Positions 14,758-24,628 of a stretch of DNA of 35,333 bases are shown one piece after another (position 1 is the first letter of the stretch; the number at the start of each line of letters is the position of its first letter). The notes beneath the pieces are model-generated. The model did no database searches and was not told where the DNA came from. It worked only from the letters and a program-made list of their open reading frames with translations. This stretch comes from Alphaproteobacteria bacterium (GTDB lineage Bacteria > Pseudomonadota > Alphaproteobacteria > Caulobacterales > Caulobacteraceae): NCBI GenBank assembly GCA_018820205.1, contig JAHJOK010000050.1:1-35333 (forward strand), in the 5' to 3' direction. Made by a program: the position numbers and the translations under genes.

Positions 14758-16575
14758 TTGACGTCGAGGCTGTTCCAGAAACGCAGAACGAAGGCCGTGA
14801 TTGCCAGGGCGGTGCTGGCCTTGTGCGCGGTCGCGATCGCGGGATCGGCGGCCGCGGATCCCCGCGCCCAGGTCCGGGGTGAGATCGATCCTGACCTGCG
14901 CGCCCTGCTGGTCCGCGCCATCGGGGAGGCCGACGGCCCTCCGACCAACCGGTTCGACGCCCGACAACGCGCGCGGGCGGCCATGGCCTCGGCCGAAGCG
15001 CTGTTGCGGTCCGAAGGCTATTACCAACCCGTTCTGGAAGACCGCGTCGAGGGCGAAGATGCGCCTGCGGCCTATGTCGACATCGTTCCCGGCCCCCGTT
15101 TTCTTCTCGCCGACCCGGCAATCCGCTGGATCGACGCCGAACCCGGGCCCGAGGTCATCAGGACCGCCCAGGCCGATATCGAACTTGAGGCGGGCGAGCC
15201 GGGCCGCGCCGCCGACGTCATCGCGGCCGAGGGACGGGTGATCGCCAGCCTGACGCGGCAAGGCTATCCCGACGCCGTCACCGAGCCGCGCCGGGTTGTG
15301 GTCGATCATGCCGCCCTGACGGTGGCCCCGACCTACAACATCAACTCCGGCCCCCTGGTCATGCTCGACGGCGTTCGCGTCGAGACGCGCGGCCCGACCA
15401 ATCCCGAATGGGTCGCCGGCCTGGCGCCCTGGCGCGAAGGCGAGCGCTACGACCCGGACAAGGTGGGCGAACTGGAACGGCGCCTGCTGGAGACCGGCGT
15501 CTATGACGGCGTGGCCGTCGCGCTGTCGCCTGCGGATCAGATCACCCCCGCCGGGAACCGGCCGATCGTGGTCACCCTGACCGACCGTCCGCGACGCATC
15601 CTGGAAGCGGGCGCGACCTTCTCGACCGCCGACGGCTCCGGCGTGGAGGCGTTGTGGACCTGGTACAATCGCTTTGCGCGCGCCGACACAGTGCGCTTCC
15701 AGGCCCGCCTCGCCGATATCGACAGCCGGCTGGGCGTCGATCTGTCCCTGCCGCACTGGCGTACGCCGGGGGAAACCCTGGCCCTGTCGGCCGCCGTCGT
15801 GAACGAAGACACCGATGCCTATCGGCGCACCGCCGCCGTCCTGTCCGCCGACCTGCGACAGCGCATCGGCAAGACGTCCTATTACAGCTACGGCCTCGGT
15901 CTGGATGCCGGCGAATACGCCGAAAGCCGGTTTGATCCCATCACCCAGCAGCCGGTCCGCATCACCCGGAATCTGGCCATTCTGACCGGCCGGGGCGGCG
16001 CCTATCTCGATCGGTCCAACGATCCGCTGAACCCGACGACCGGCTACCGCGTCACCCTGAACATCCAGCCCACGGCCGTGACCGGCGACGACAATGTCGT
16101 GTTCCTGCGGACCGAAGCCCAGCTCACCGCGTATCTGCCTGTGCAGGATAACGCCAGGACGGTAGCGGCCGGACGCATCCGGCTGGGGTCGATCCTCGGC
16201 GGCGACGAACTCAGCGTCCCCTCGGATCGGCTGTTCTATTCCGGGGGCGGCGGATCCGTGCGCGGCTACGAATACCAGGGCGTCGGCCCGCGTCTGCCCG
16301 ACAACACGCCGCGCGGCGGCCTGTCGCTGTTCGAGGTGTCGGCCGAGGTGCGCCGCGACCTGGGGCGGAATTTCGGCGTGGTCGGCTTCATCGACGCGGG
16401 CGCGATCGGCTTTCAGGAGACGCCGGACTTCTCCAACCTGCGCTACGCCGCCGGCATCGGCGCCCGCTACAATCTGTCCTTCGGTCCGATCCGCGCTGAC
16501 ATCGCCTTCCCGCTGGACAAGCGCGAAGGCGACGCGAGCTTCCAGATCTACATCAGCATCGGCCAGGCCTTTTGA
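14758..16575 (+). CDS. tamA: TamA, Omp85-family outer-membrane assembly factor
   Basis: Outer-membrane partner of TamB in the translocation and assembly module, which helps insert certain beta-barrel proteins and is linked to phospholipid transport. It is about 605 residues, close to the family norm. A signal peptide is visible (AVIARAVLALCAVAIAGSAAA). POTRA-like repeats span about 35-275, and a C-terminal barrel carries the Omp85 loop-6 motif VRGY (about 501-504, in GGGGSVRGYEYQGVGP) and a final strand ending in Phe. I choose the TTG at 14758 because AGGG lies 7 nt upstream; the TTG at 14752 and GTG at 14797 are alternatives. Its TGA overlaps the TTG start of tamB. Confidence 0.92.
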   Translation: MTSRLFQKRRTKAVIARAVLALCAVAIAGSAAADPRAQVRGEIDPDLRALLVRAIGEADGPPTNRFDARQRARAAMASAEALLRSEGYYQPVLEDRVEGEDAPAAYVDIVPGPRFLLADPAIRWIDAEPGPEVIRTAQADIELEAGEPGRAADVIAAEGRVIASLTRQGYPDAVTEPRRVVVDHAALTVAPTYNINSGPLVMLDGVRVETRGPTNPEWVAGLAPWREGERYDPDKVGELERRLLETGVYDGVAVALSPADQITPAGNRPIVVTLTDRPRRILEAGATFSTADGSGVEALWTWYNRFARADTVRFQARLADIDSRLGVDLSLPHWRTPGETLALSAAVVNEDTDAYRRTAAVLSADLRQRIGKTSYYSYGLGLDAGEYAESRFDPITQQPVRITRNLAILTGRGGAYLDRSNDPLNPTTGYRVTLNIQPTAVTGDDNVVFLRTEAQLTAYLPVQDNARTVAAGRIRLGSILGGDELSVPSDRLFYSGGGGSVRGYEYQGVGPRLPDNTPRGGLSLFEVSAEVRRDLGRNFGVVGFIDAGAIGFQETPDFSNLRYAAGIGARYNLSFGPIRADIAFPLDKREGDASFQIYISIGQAF

Positions 16576-19500
16576 CCGATCCGACCCCGAAAACACCCCG
16601 CAGAAAGCCGGCGTCGCGCCAATCCGGGCCGTCGGTTGCAACCACGCCTGAAGAGACGCCGGCCAAGACGGAAAAGCGACGTCGCACCCGGCTGCAGGCG
16701 CTGGCCTTCTTCGGCGGCATGGCCCTGGCGGGACTGGCGGCCCTGGTGCTGATTCTGGCGGTCGGCGGACGGATGTATCTGGTCACCGGACCCGGCCGCG
16801 ACCTGGTCACCAGCTTCGTCGCCGGCAAGAAGATCAGCCGCTACGGCCGGATCAACGTCGAGGGCCTCAGCGGCGACCTGTTCGACGACTTCACCCTGGC
16901 CCGCGTCACCATCACCGACGAAAAAGGCGTCTGGCTGGAGGCGCGCGACGTCCGTGTGGACTGGAGTTACTGGCCCCTTGTGACGCGCCGCTTCCACGCG
17001 TCGGAGATCAGCGCCCAGTCCATCCGCCTGCTGCGCCGGCCCGAAGTCGACCCGCCGGACGGCAAACCGCCCCAGCCGATGCCGATCAGCATCGACATCG
17101 ACAAGTTCTCGGCCAACGTCGAGTTGATGGAGGGGTTCTCCAAGGAATACGGCCGCTGGCGTCTGGCGGGCGACGCGCTGGTTCCCCGCCGGGGAGACAA
17201 GGTGGCCAACGTCAGCGCCTACAGCCTGAACCGGCCCGGCGACTTCCTCCGCATCGCCGCCACCCTGGGCGACAAGCCCGAAGACCTGCGCCTGAACCTG
17301 CGCGCCAGCGAGGCCCAGGGGGGACCGCTGGCCGGATCGCTCGGCTATTCGCCCGATCAGCCGTTCGCGGCCTCGGCCCTGGTCAACGGCGACATCGTCA
17401 ACGCCACGGTGCGCACGGGTGATTTCACCCCCCTGACCATCCGCGGCCGCTATGGGCCGGAGGGGTCGCGCGTCTCCGGCTATTTCGACTTCAGCGGGTC
17501 CGACCTGCTGGAGCCCTTCGTCGAGCGGATCGGCCGCACCGCCCGCTTCGGTTTCGCCGCCGTGCCGGACGCGGAGGAAGACGGCGTTCAGGGCGTTGCC
17601 TGGCGACTGATCGCCGACAATCTTCAGTCCAGCGCAAAGGGCATGATCCGCCTGTCTGACAGGACATCGCCGGACGGCGTCGCCCTGTCCGTCTCGGTCG
17701 GATCGCTGACCCGCCTGGTCGGTTCGCCCAGCGGCGGTGCGGCCTCCTACCGGGGCCTGTTCAAGGGCGACGCCGAAAACTGGAGCCTGGACGGCGACGT
17801 GCGTCTGTCGGACGCCAATCTGGCCAGCTATGCGGCCCGCGCCATCGCCGGCCCTCTGAATATCGCGGCCGACAATGGGCGCTTCTCCATCCAGGGGGAC
17901 CTCGACGTCGCGGGCGGACGCAGCGAAGGAATCGTCGGCGCCCTGCTGGGGTCTTCACCGACGCTGTCGTTTCAGGCGGCGCGCCTGACGGACGGCGCCC
18001 TGTTGCTGGAACGGATCGATGCGCGGGGCCAGGCCCTGCGCCTGACCGGCTCCGGCGGGCGCAATCTGGTGGGCGGCCTCGGCTTCCGGGGTCGGGCCGA
18101 GATCACAGACGTCGGCCGCATCCGCCCCGGCGCAAAGGGAACCTTCGGCGGGCCGATCCAGGCCTCGTCGGCCCGCACCGGGGCCCCGTGGCGTTTGACT
18201 TTCGACGGACGCGGCGGACGTCTGGCCACGGGCATGGAGGAGTTGGACCGCCTGCTGGGCGCCGCGCCGCGACTGCAGCTGGCCGGCGCACTCGACGACG
18301 GCCGGATCTCCGTGGAGCAGGGACTGTTGACCGGCGCGGCCGGCACGGCCTCCGCCAAGGGGTTGATCGAGCCGGAAGGGCGGCTTCGCCTGGCCCTGAA
18401 TTGGAACGCGACCGGGCCGTTTGGCGTCGGCCCCGTGGCCATCGACGGCGCCATGACCGGCGACGGCGCCCTGACCGGCACCCTGGCCCAGCCCCGCGCC
18501 GACCTGACCGCCGCATTCGCCAGCATCGCCGCCGGTCCCCTGAAACTGACGGACGCCGACCTGGTGCTGAGCTTCAGAAAGGGCGCGGACGCCTCGGACG
18601 GCCGGATCGTCATGACCGCCGGCTCGAACTACGGCCCGGCCCGCGCCGCCGGCAATTTCTTCCTCGGCGGCGAGAGCATCCGCCTCAGCGAGGTCGATCT
18701 GAACGCGGGCGGGATCGTCGCCCAGGGCGCTGTCGCCCTGGCCAACAACACGCCGTCGAGCGCCGACCTGACCTTTACCGCCCGGCCGGGGGCCTTCCTG
18801 GCGTCGGGGACGGCGGACGGTCGCGTCCGCCTGACCGAGGGCGCGGGCGACGACACCGCCTTCGTCAATGTGCAGGCGCGCAACATGCGCCTTTCGGGAT
18901 CGACCTACGTCATCCGCGCGATGGCTCTGGAGGGACGGGGGACCCTCGCCCGCCTGCCGTTCACCCTGACCGCCGACGTCGGGGGCGGCACGCCGGTCTG
19001 GTTCGATGGTTCGGGCGTCTATGGGCGCACCGACGACGCCCAGAGCATAACGTTGAGCGGCGGCGGCAGCGTTCGCGACATCGACTTCTCCACCCGCAAT
19101 CCGGCCGTCATCGCCCTGGCCGGAGACGGCCGTGTCGCCCGGGTCGATCTGTCCGTCGGCGGCGGCGTCCTGCTGGGCGAGTTGCGTCAGGATGCCGACG
19201 CCGCCGTGATCCAGGCCGATCTGACCAGCGTCGAACTGGGATCTATCGCGCCCGATCTGCGCGGCCGGGTGACCGGGCGCATCTCGCTTCGCGGCGCCGG
19301 CGACGACCTGTCGGGATCCGCCAACGTGGCCCTGGCGCAGATTCGCAGCATCGACGCGCCGCGCGGTCTGTCGGTCGACGGCGCGCTGAACGCCACCCTG
19401 GTCAACAATACCCTGCGGATCGAGGCCAATGCGGCCGGCGCCGATGCGGCCCAGGCGACCGCCGACCTGACCCTGCCGGTCGAGGCCTCCGCCGCCCCCC

Positions 19501-20861
19501 TGCGTCTCGCCATCGCCCGCACGCGTCCGATGTCGGGCGAGGTCGAAATCGCGGGTCAGATTCAGCCGATCTGGGATCTGTTCTTCGGCGGGGAACGCAC
19601 CCTGGCGGGCCAGGTCGATGGTCGCGCGACCATCGCCGGCACCCTGGCCGAGCCCCGTCTGAACGGCCGCCTCAACCTCGCCGAGGGCCGGTTCCGCGAC
19701 AACGCCATCGGTCTGGTGCTGGATGATGTCACCCTGGCCAGCCGGTTCGACGACACAACGGCCCTGATCCAGACCTTCACCGCCACCGATGAATCGGGGG
19801 GCGAGGTCTCGGGCGACGGCCGCATCGGTCTGCGCCAAGGCTCGGGCTCCAGCTTCGAACTGGCCCTGAATCGCTTCCGCATCATCGACAATGACATCGC
19901 CGAGGCCCGGGCTTCGGGCCCGCTGACCGTCGTCCGCGCCGCCGACGGCAAAATCCAGCTGGCGGGCGAGATCAACATCGACGAGGCGCGGATCGAGGCC
20001 AATCCCCCCGGCTCCAGCGGCATCGTCAGCATGGATGTGGTCGAGATCAACCGCCCCGGCGGCGACCCCGACGAGACCGACGCCACCGAGGCCAGCCGGG
20101 GGCCGCAGATCGGCCTGGATATCCGGCTCCGGTCGCGCGGCGGCAATGTCCAGGTCTCGGGCCGAGGTCTGAACGTCCTGCTCAACGTTGACGCCAGGGT
20201 CGGCGGCACCGTCGCCCTGCCCGTGTTGAGCGGGAACGCCAACATCGTTCGCGGCGACTACGAATTCGCAGGCAAGCGGTTCGTGTTCGACGACCGCGGC
20301 TCCATCGCCCTGTCGACCGACCCGGCGCGGATACGGCTGAACCTGACGGCCGAGCGCGAGGATCCGGCCCTGACCGCCATCATCCGCGTGACCGGCACAG
20401 CGGCGCGGCCCGACATCGCCCTGACGTCCACCCCGTCCCTCCCGCAGGATGAAATCCTGTCGCAGGTGTTGTTCGGCCGGTCGGCGTCGCAGCTGTCGGC
20501 CTTCGAGGCGGCTCAGCTGGCTGCCGGGGTGGCGTCGCTGGCGGGGGGCGGCGGGTTCGACGTCATCGGCAATCTGCGCGAGCTGGCGGGTCTGGACCGG
20601 CTGTCGTTCGGCGGCGAGGCCTCGGCCCTGACGGTCGCCGGCGGCCGCTACATCACCGACGACGTCTATCTGGAGATCATCGGCGGCGGCGAAGGCGGCG
20701 CGGCGGTCAATGTCGAATGGCAGGTGCGGCGCAACCTGGCGATCGCCTCCGAGTTCGGCGGCGAAGGCAACGCCACCCTTTCGATCCGCTGGAGACGGCA
20801 ATCGCGGGTTCCCGGCTCGGGGCGCGAGGACCGGCGACCGAACCGGGGCGCGCGCCCCTAG
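16572..20861 (+). CDS. tamB: TamB, translocation and assembly module inner-membrane protein
   Basis: A 1429-residue AsmA/VPS13-like protein spanning the periplasm with one N-terminal membrane helix (about 43-65) after a basic, Pro-rich cytoplasmic tail. The long middle is repetitive beta sequence, expected to form a hydrophobic groove that bridges the two membranes. The C-terminal TamB (DUF490) domain is clear from about 1150, with GRGLNVLLNVDARVGGT, LSGNANIVRGDYEFAGKRFV, SLPQDEILSQVLFGRS and SQLSAFEAAQLA. The start is a TTG whose TG overlaps the tamA TGA, so translation is probably coupled. The size is in the usual range (E. coli about 1260). Confidence 0.93.
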   Translation: MTDPTPKTPRRKPASRQSGPSVATTPEETPAKTEKRRRTRLQALAFFGGMALAGLAALVLILAVGGRMYLVTGPGRDLVTSFVAGKKISRYGRINVEGLSGDLFDDFTLARVTITDEKGVWLEARDVRVDWSYWPLVTRRFHASEISAQSIRLLRRPEVDPPDGKPPQPMPISIDIDKFSANVELMEGFSKEYGRWRLAGDALVPRRGDKVANVSAYSLNRPGDFLRIAATLGDKPEDLRLNLRASEAQGGPLAGSLGYSPDQPFAASALVNGDIVNATVRTGDFTPLTIRGRYGPEGSRVSGYFDFSGSDLLEPFVERIGRTARFGFAAVPDAEEDGVQGVAWRLIADNLQSSAKGMIRLSDRTSPDGVALSVSVGSLTRLVGSPSGGAASYRGLFKGDAENWSLDGDVRLSDANLASYAARAIAGPLNIAADNGRFSIQGDLDVAGGRSEGIVGALLGSSPTLSFQAARLTDGALLLERIDARGQALRLTGSGGRNLVGGLGFRGRAEITDVGRIRPGAKGTFGGPIQASSARTGAPWRLTFDGRGGRLATGMEELDRLLGAAPRLQLAGALDDGRISVEQGLLTGAAGTASAKGLIEPEGRLRLALNWNATGPFGVGPVAIDGAMTGDGALTGTLAQPRADLTAAFASIAAGPLKLTDADLVLSFRKGADASDGRIVMTAGSNYGPARAAGNFFLGGESIRLSEVDLNAGGIVAQGAVALANNTPSSADLTFTARPGAFLASGTADGRVRLTEGAGDDTAFVNVQARNMRLSGSTYVIRAMALEGRGTLARLPFTLTADVGGGTPVWFDGSGVYGRTDDAQSITLSGGGSVRDIDFSTRNPAVIALAGDGRVARVDLSVGGGVLLGELRQDADAAVIQADLTSVELGSIAPDLRGRVTGRISLRGAGDDLSGSANVALAQIRSIDAPRGLSVDGALNATLVNNTLRIEANAAGADAAQATADLTLPVEASAAPLRLAIARTRPMSGEVEIAGQIQPIWDLFFGGERTLAGQVDGRATIAGTLAEPRLNGRLNLAEGRFRDNAIGLVLDDVTLASRFDDTTALIQTFTATDESGGEVSGDGRIGLRQGSGSSFELALNRFRIIDNDIAEARASGPLTVVRAADGKIQLAGEINIDEARIEANPPGSSGIVSMDVVEINRPGGDPDETDATEASRGPQIGLDIRLRSRGGNVQVSGRGLNVLLNVDARVGGTVALPVLSGNANIVRGDYEFAGKRFVFDDRGSIALSTDPARIRLNLTAEREDPALTAIIRVTGTAARPDIALTSTPSLPQDEILSQVLFGRSASQLSAFEAAQLAAGVASLAGGGGFDVIGNLRELAGLDRLSFGGEASALTVAGGRYITDDVYLEIIGGGEGGAAVNVEWQVRRNLAIASEFGGEGNATLSIRWRRQSRVPGSGREDRRPNRGARP

Positions 20862-20899
20862 GGTTCACCTTTGGCCTCCGCCCGTCTAGGGTCCGCGCC

Positions 20900-22150
20900 A
20901 TGCGGATTCTCCCACAGGATCAGGCCGCCCTCGACCTGGTCGGGCGGGGCGAGGCCGATCTGATCGACCGCGCCATCGCCTGGTCAAACATCAACTCCGG
21001 CAGCGACAACGCCGAAGGCCTCGAAGCGACCCTGGCTCTGCTGGAGGTCGAGGCCGCGCGCCTGCCGGCCGAGACGACGCGCATCCCGACCCAGGGCTTT
21101 TCGACCGTCGGCGACGACGGCTCGATCCAGCCCCAGGCCCGCGCCGACGCGCTGAAGATCACCGCCCGTCCGGACGCGCCGATCCAGGTCGTCCTGACCG
21201 GCCACTACGACACCGTCTTCCCCGCCGACAGCGGCTTCCAGACGGTCGGGCGGCGTTCAGACGGCGCACTGAACGGCCCCGGAATCGCCGACATGAAGGG
21301 CGGCATATCCGTGATGCTGGGCGCGCTGGCGGCGTTCGAGACCCATCCCGAACGCGAACGCGTCGGCTGGACCGTGCTGCTGTCGCCGGACGAAGAGATC
21401 GGCTCGCCCGCCTCGGCCCCGCTGCTTGCGGAACTGGGCGCGCGCGGTCACGTCGGCATGACCTACGAACCCGCCTTGGCCGACGGAACTCTGGCGGGTG
21501 CACGCAAGGGGAGCGGGAATTTCCACCTGATCGTGACGGGCAAGGCCGCCCACGCCGGTCGCGCCTTCCACGAGGGCGCCAACGCCGTCGCGGGGGCCGC
21601 TATCATCGCAGCGGCCCTGCATGGCCTGAACGGACGCCGCGAGGGCGTCACCGTCAATGTCGCGCGCATTTCGGGCGGCGGCGCCCTGAACGTCGTCACC
21701 GACAAGGCGGTCGTCCGCTTCAACGTCCGCGTGCCCGACGCCCAATCCGCCGCCTGGATCACCGACGCCATCGCCGAGATCGCCGCGACGCCGCCGTTCG
21801 AGGGCCTGACCCTGGACCTGCACGGCGGCATGACCCGCGCGCCCAAGCCGATGGACGCCTCGCAGTCCGCCCTGTTCGAGGCCCTTCGCCAGACCGGCGA
21901 ACTGCTGGGTCAGGCCATCGCCTGGTCGCCATCGGGCGGCGTCTGCGAAGGCAACAATCTGCACGCCGCAGGCCTGCCCAATATCGACACCCTGGGCGTC
22001 CGGGGCGGCCTGATCCATTCGGCCGAGGAGTTCGCCTGGCCCGACAGCTTCGTCGAACGCGCACAGTTGTCGACCCTGATGCTGTGCAAGATCGCCTCGG
22101 GCGAGATCGACGCCGAGCGCCTGAAACGCCTTCGTCTGGAGACGCTCTGA
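20900..22150 (+). CDS. M20-family metallohydrolase (candidate AST-pathway desuccinylase)
   Basis: A 416-residue di-zinc hydrolase. Ligand and catalytic residues of the DapE/ArgE/CPG2 family are visible: His102 and Asp104 in TGHYDTVFP, bridging Asp131 in GPGIADMKGG, base Glu165 and ligand Glu166 in SPDEEIGS, Glu190 in YEPAL and His373 in GGLIHSAEE. A dimerisation domain includes KAAHAG (215-220). The family cleaves N-acyl amino acids, including N-succinyl groups (DapE). The gene starts 38 bp after tamB and its TGA shares a base with the astA ATG. With astE absent from the cluster, I infer it hydrolyses N-succinylglutamate; this is not shown by sequence alone. The ATG at 20900 is chosen because the upstream extension is antisense-free but non-conserved and inside tamB. 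Confidence 0.85.
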   Translation: MRILPQDQAALDLVGRGEADLIDRAIAWSNINSGSDNAEGLEATLALLEVEAARLPAETTRIPTQGFSTVGDDGSIQPQARADALKITARPDAPIQVVLTGHYDTVFPADSGFQTVGRRSDGALNGPGIADMKGGISVMLGALAAFETHPERERVGWTVLLSPDEEIGSPASAPLLAELGARGHVGMTYEPALADGTLAGARKGSGNFHLIVTGKAAHAGRAFHEGANAVAGAAIIAAALHGLNGRREGVTVNVARISGGGALNVVTDKAVVRFNVRVPDAQSAAWITDAIAEIAATPPFEGLTLDLHGGMTRAPKPMDASQSALFEALRQTGELLGQAIAWSPSGGVCEGNNLHAAGLPNIDTLGVRGGLIHSAEEFAWPDSFVERAQLSTLMLCKIASGEIDAERLKRLRLETL

Positions 22151-23157
22151 TGCTGGTCATTCGCCCCGCCGGCCCCGCCGACCTGGATCACCTGCTGGAA
22201 CTGGCCATCCTGTCCGGCCCCGGCTTCACCAGCCTGCCCGAGGATCCGGATCAGCTGGCCGAACGGCTGGACGTCAGCCGCGACAGTTTCACCGGCAAAC
22301 TGGCTCCCCAGGCCTGCTGGTACACCTTGATGATGGAGGAGACCGACACCGGCGACGTCGACGGCATCGCCTCGGTCAAGGCGGCTGTCGGACTGAACCG
22401 TCCGTTCTTCTCGTTCCGTGTGGTCAACAACGCCTCGTCGTCGCCGTCGCTGGACATCAAGCTGGACCACCAGACCCTGACCCTAGTCAACGAATGCACC
22501 GGCTGGTCCGAGGTCGGCTCGCTGTTCCTGAAGGCGGACCGGCGCAAGGGGGGCGCCGGGCGTCTGCTGAGCCAGTCGCGCTACATGCTGATCGGCGCCC
22601 AGCCCGACCTGTTCGCCGAGACGGTGCTGGCCGAGTTGCGCGGCGTCTTCACCCCCGACGGCGCCTGCCCGTTCTGGGATCATGTAGCGCACAAATTCTT
22701 CCCCATGCCGTTCGACCAGGCGGACATGATGACCGGTTCGACCGACAAACAGTTCATCCTGGACCTGGCCCCGCGCCACCCGATCTATGTCGAGCTGCTG
22801 CCCGAGCCCGCCCGCGCCGTGATCGGCAAGGTCCATCCCCAAGGGGTCGCCGCCATGGCCCTGCTGGAAAGCGAAGGGTTCCGCACCAACGGCCTGATCG
22901 ACATCTTCGACGCCGGCCCGACCGTAAGCTGCCCGCGCGACCACATCCGCACCGTTCGTGATGCCCGCAAGTTGAATGCCCTGATCGTCGATGAGGTCGA
23001 GGCCGAACTGCCGTCGCTGATCTCCACCGATAGCGTTTCGGACTTCCGCGCCATCCGCGGCAAGGCCGCCATCGAGGACGACGTCGTCCACCTGACCGCC
23101 GAGGCCGCCACTGCACTGAAGGTGCGGGCCGGCGACGTCGTGCGCGTGAAATCCTGA
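22150..23157 (+). CDS. astA: Arginine N-succinyltransferase
   Basis: First enzyme of the arginine succinyltransferase (AST) pathway, making N2-succinylarginine from arginine and succinyl-CoA. The protein has 335 residues (E. coli 344) with an N-acetyltransferase-like fold. Family sequence includes MLVIRPAGPADLDHLLELA, GPGFTSLPED, CTGWSEVGSLFL, KGGAGRLLSQSRYMLIG, FWDHVAHKFFPMPFDQADM and VHPQGVAAMALLESEGF. The ATG overlaps the M20 stop by one base (TGATG), a sign of coupled translation. astD follows after 7 bp. A single polypeptide rather than an AruF/AruG pair is present. Confidence 0.95.
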   Translation: MLVIRPAGPADLDHLLELAILSGPGFTSLPEDPDQLAERLDVSRDSFTGKLAPQACWYTLMMEETDTGDVDGIASVKAAVGLNRPFFSFRVVNNASSSPSLDIKLDHQTLTLVNECTGWSEVGSLFLKADRRKGGAGRLLSQSRYMLIGAQPDLFAETVLAELRGVFTPDGACPFWDHVAHKFFPMPFDQADMMTGSTDKQFILDLAPRHPIYVELLPEPARAVIGKVHPQGVAAMALLESEGFRTNGLIDIFDAGPTVSCPRDHIRTVRDARKLNALIVDEVEAELPSLISTDSVSDFRAIRGKAAIEDDVVHLTAEAATALKVRAGDVVRVKS

Positions 23158-23164
23158 GGATCCC

Positions 23165-24628
23165 ATGACTGACGGCAAACTCTATATCGATGGCGCCTGG
23201 ACCGAGGGTTCAGGCGACGGTTTCGCCTCCTTCGACCCGGCGACCGAAGCGCGGGTCTGGCGCGGGAACGAGGCCTCGACCGCACAGGTCGGGGCGGCGG
23301 TCGAAGCCGCCCGCGCCGCCTTCCCCGACTGGGCCGACCGCCCCCGCGCCGAGCGGATCGAGGCGATGAAACGCTATCAGGCCGCGCTGAAGGCCCGCGC
23401 CCCCGCCTTCGCCGAGGCCATCAGCCGCGAGACCGGCAAGGCCCTGTGGGAGACCACCGCCGAACTGGGCGCCATGGCGGGCAAGGTGGATATCTCGATC
23501 CGCGCCTACGACGAACGCACCGGCGAACGCACCGCCGACACCGCGTTCGGCCACGCGACCCTGCGCCATCGCCCGCATGGCGTCGCGGCGGTGCTGGGAC
23601 CGTTCAACTTCCCCGGCCACCTGCCCAACGGCCATATCGTGCCTGCCTTGCTCGCGGGCGACACCATTGTGTTCAAGCCGTCGGAAGAGACGCCGCACGC
23701 GGGTCAGTTGATCGCCGAATGCCTGGCCGAGGCCGACCTGCCGGCCGGGGTGTTCAACCTGGTCCAGGGCGGCCGCGACGTCGGCGCCGCCCTGCTGGAC
23801 CAACCCATCGACGCCTTGATGTTCACCGGCTCGGGCGCGGCCGGCGCCCATTTCCGCAAGAAATTCGCGGACGATCCGCACGTCATCCTGGCGCTGGAAC
23901 TGGGCGGCAACAATCCTCTGGTCGTCTGGGATGCGGCGGATGCACAGGCTGTCGCCGGCATCGTCGTGCAGTCCGCCTTCGTCACGACCGGCCAGCGATG
24001 CAGCTGCGCCCGTCGCCTGATCGTGGTCGAGGGCGCCCAGGGCGATGCGATCATCGAGGCCGTCAACGCCCTGGTCGATCGGCTGATACTGGCCCCGTGG
24101 GATTCGACGCCCGAGCCCTATGCCGGGCCGCTGATTTCACAGCGGGCGGCGGAACAGGCCCTGGCGGCGCTGCAACAGCGGATCGACATGGGGGCCAAGG
24201 TCATCCGCGCCTCGGGCCCGGTGAACAACCTGCCCGGCGCCTTCGTGAAGCCCGCCATCATCGACGTGACGGGCATCGACGTGCCCGACGAGGAGATGTT
24301 CGCCCCCTTCCTGTCGGTCACCCGCGTCGCCGGCTTCGACGACGCCATCGCCGCCGCCAACGCGACCCGCTACGGGCTGAGCGCCGGACTGGTCAGCGAC
24401 GACCCGGCGAACTGGGACCGGTTCATCCGCCGTATCCGCGCGGGCGTGGTCAATTTCAACCGTCCGACCACGGGCGCGGCGGGCGACATGCCCTTCGGCG
24501 GCCTGGGGGCCAGCGGCAACCACCGGCCCAGCGCCTACTACGCCGCCGACTACTGCGCCTATCCCGTCGCCAGTTTCGAGGCCGGGGCGGTGAGGAACAT
24601 CGAGGGCGAGATCAAGGGGCTGAGATGA
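23165..24628 (+). CDS. astD: N-succinylglutamate 5-semialdehyde dehydrogenase
   Basis: An aldehyde dehydrogenase-superfamily enzyme of 487 residues that oxidises N-succinylglutamate semialdehyde to N-succinylglutamate with NAD+. Catalytic Cys279 is in TTGQRCSCARR and Glu245 in LALELGGNNP. Cofactor-site motifs are GPFNFPGHLPNGH (145-157), KPSEETP and FTGSGAAG. TTGQRCSCARR with a second Cys is characteristic of AstD. The start follows GAGGATCCC. Its TGA overlaps the astB ATG (ATGA). The enzyme supplies the substrate for the desuccinylase step. Confidence 0.95.
   Translation: MTDGKLYIDGAWTEGSGDGFASFDPATEARVWRGNEASTAQVGAAVEAARAAFPDWADRPRAERIEAMKRYQAALKARAPAFAEAISRETGKALWETTAELGAMAGKVDISIRAYDERTGERTADTAFGHATLRHRPHGVAAVLGPFNFPGHLPNGHIVPALLAGDTIVFKPSEETPHAGQLIAECLAEADLPAGVFNLVQGGRDVGAALLDQPIDALMFTGSGAAGAHFRKKFADDPHVILALELGGNNPLVVWDAADAQAVAGIVVQSAFVTTGQRCSCARRLIVVEGAQGDAIIEAVNALVDRLILAPWDSTPEPYAGPLISQRAAEQALAALQQRIDMGAKVIRASGPVNNLPGAFVKPAIIDVTGIDVPDEEMFAPFLSVTRVAGFDDAIAAANATRYGLSAGLVSDDPANWDRFIRRIRAGVVNFNRPTTGAAGDMPFGGLGASGNHRPSAYYAADYCAYPVASFEAGAVRNIEGEIKGLR

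Noticed and set aside
17955..20801. 948-codon minus-strand frame antisense to tamB
   Set aside because: Asp/Gly/Gln/Arg-rich antisense shadow with no domain; tamB on the other strand has the conserved C-terminal domain.
23446..24624. Possible long N-terminal extension of astB
   Set aside because: The upstream part of the frame lies inside astD and is Arg/Pro/Gly-rich; conserved AstB sequence begins at the ATG at 24625, which overlaps the astD stop.
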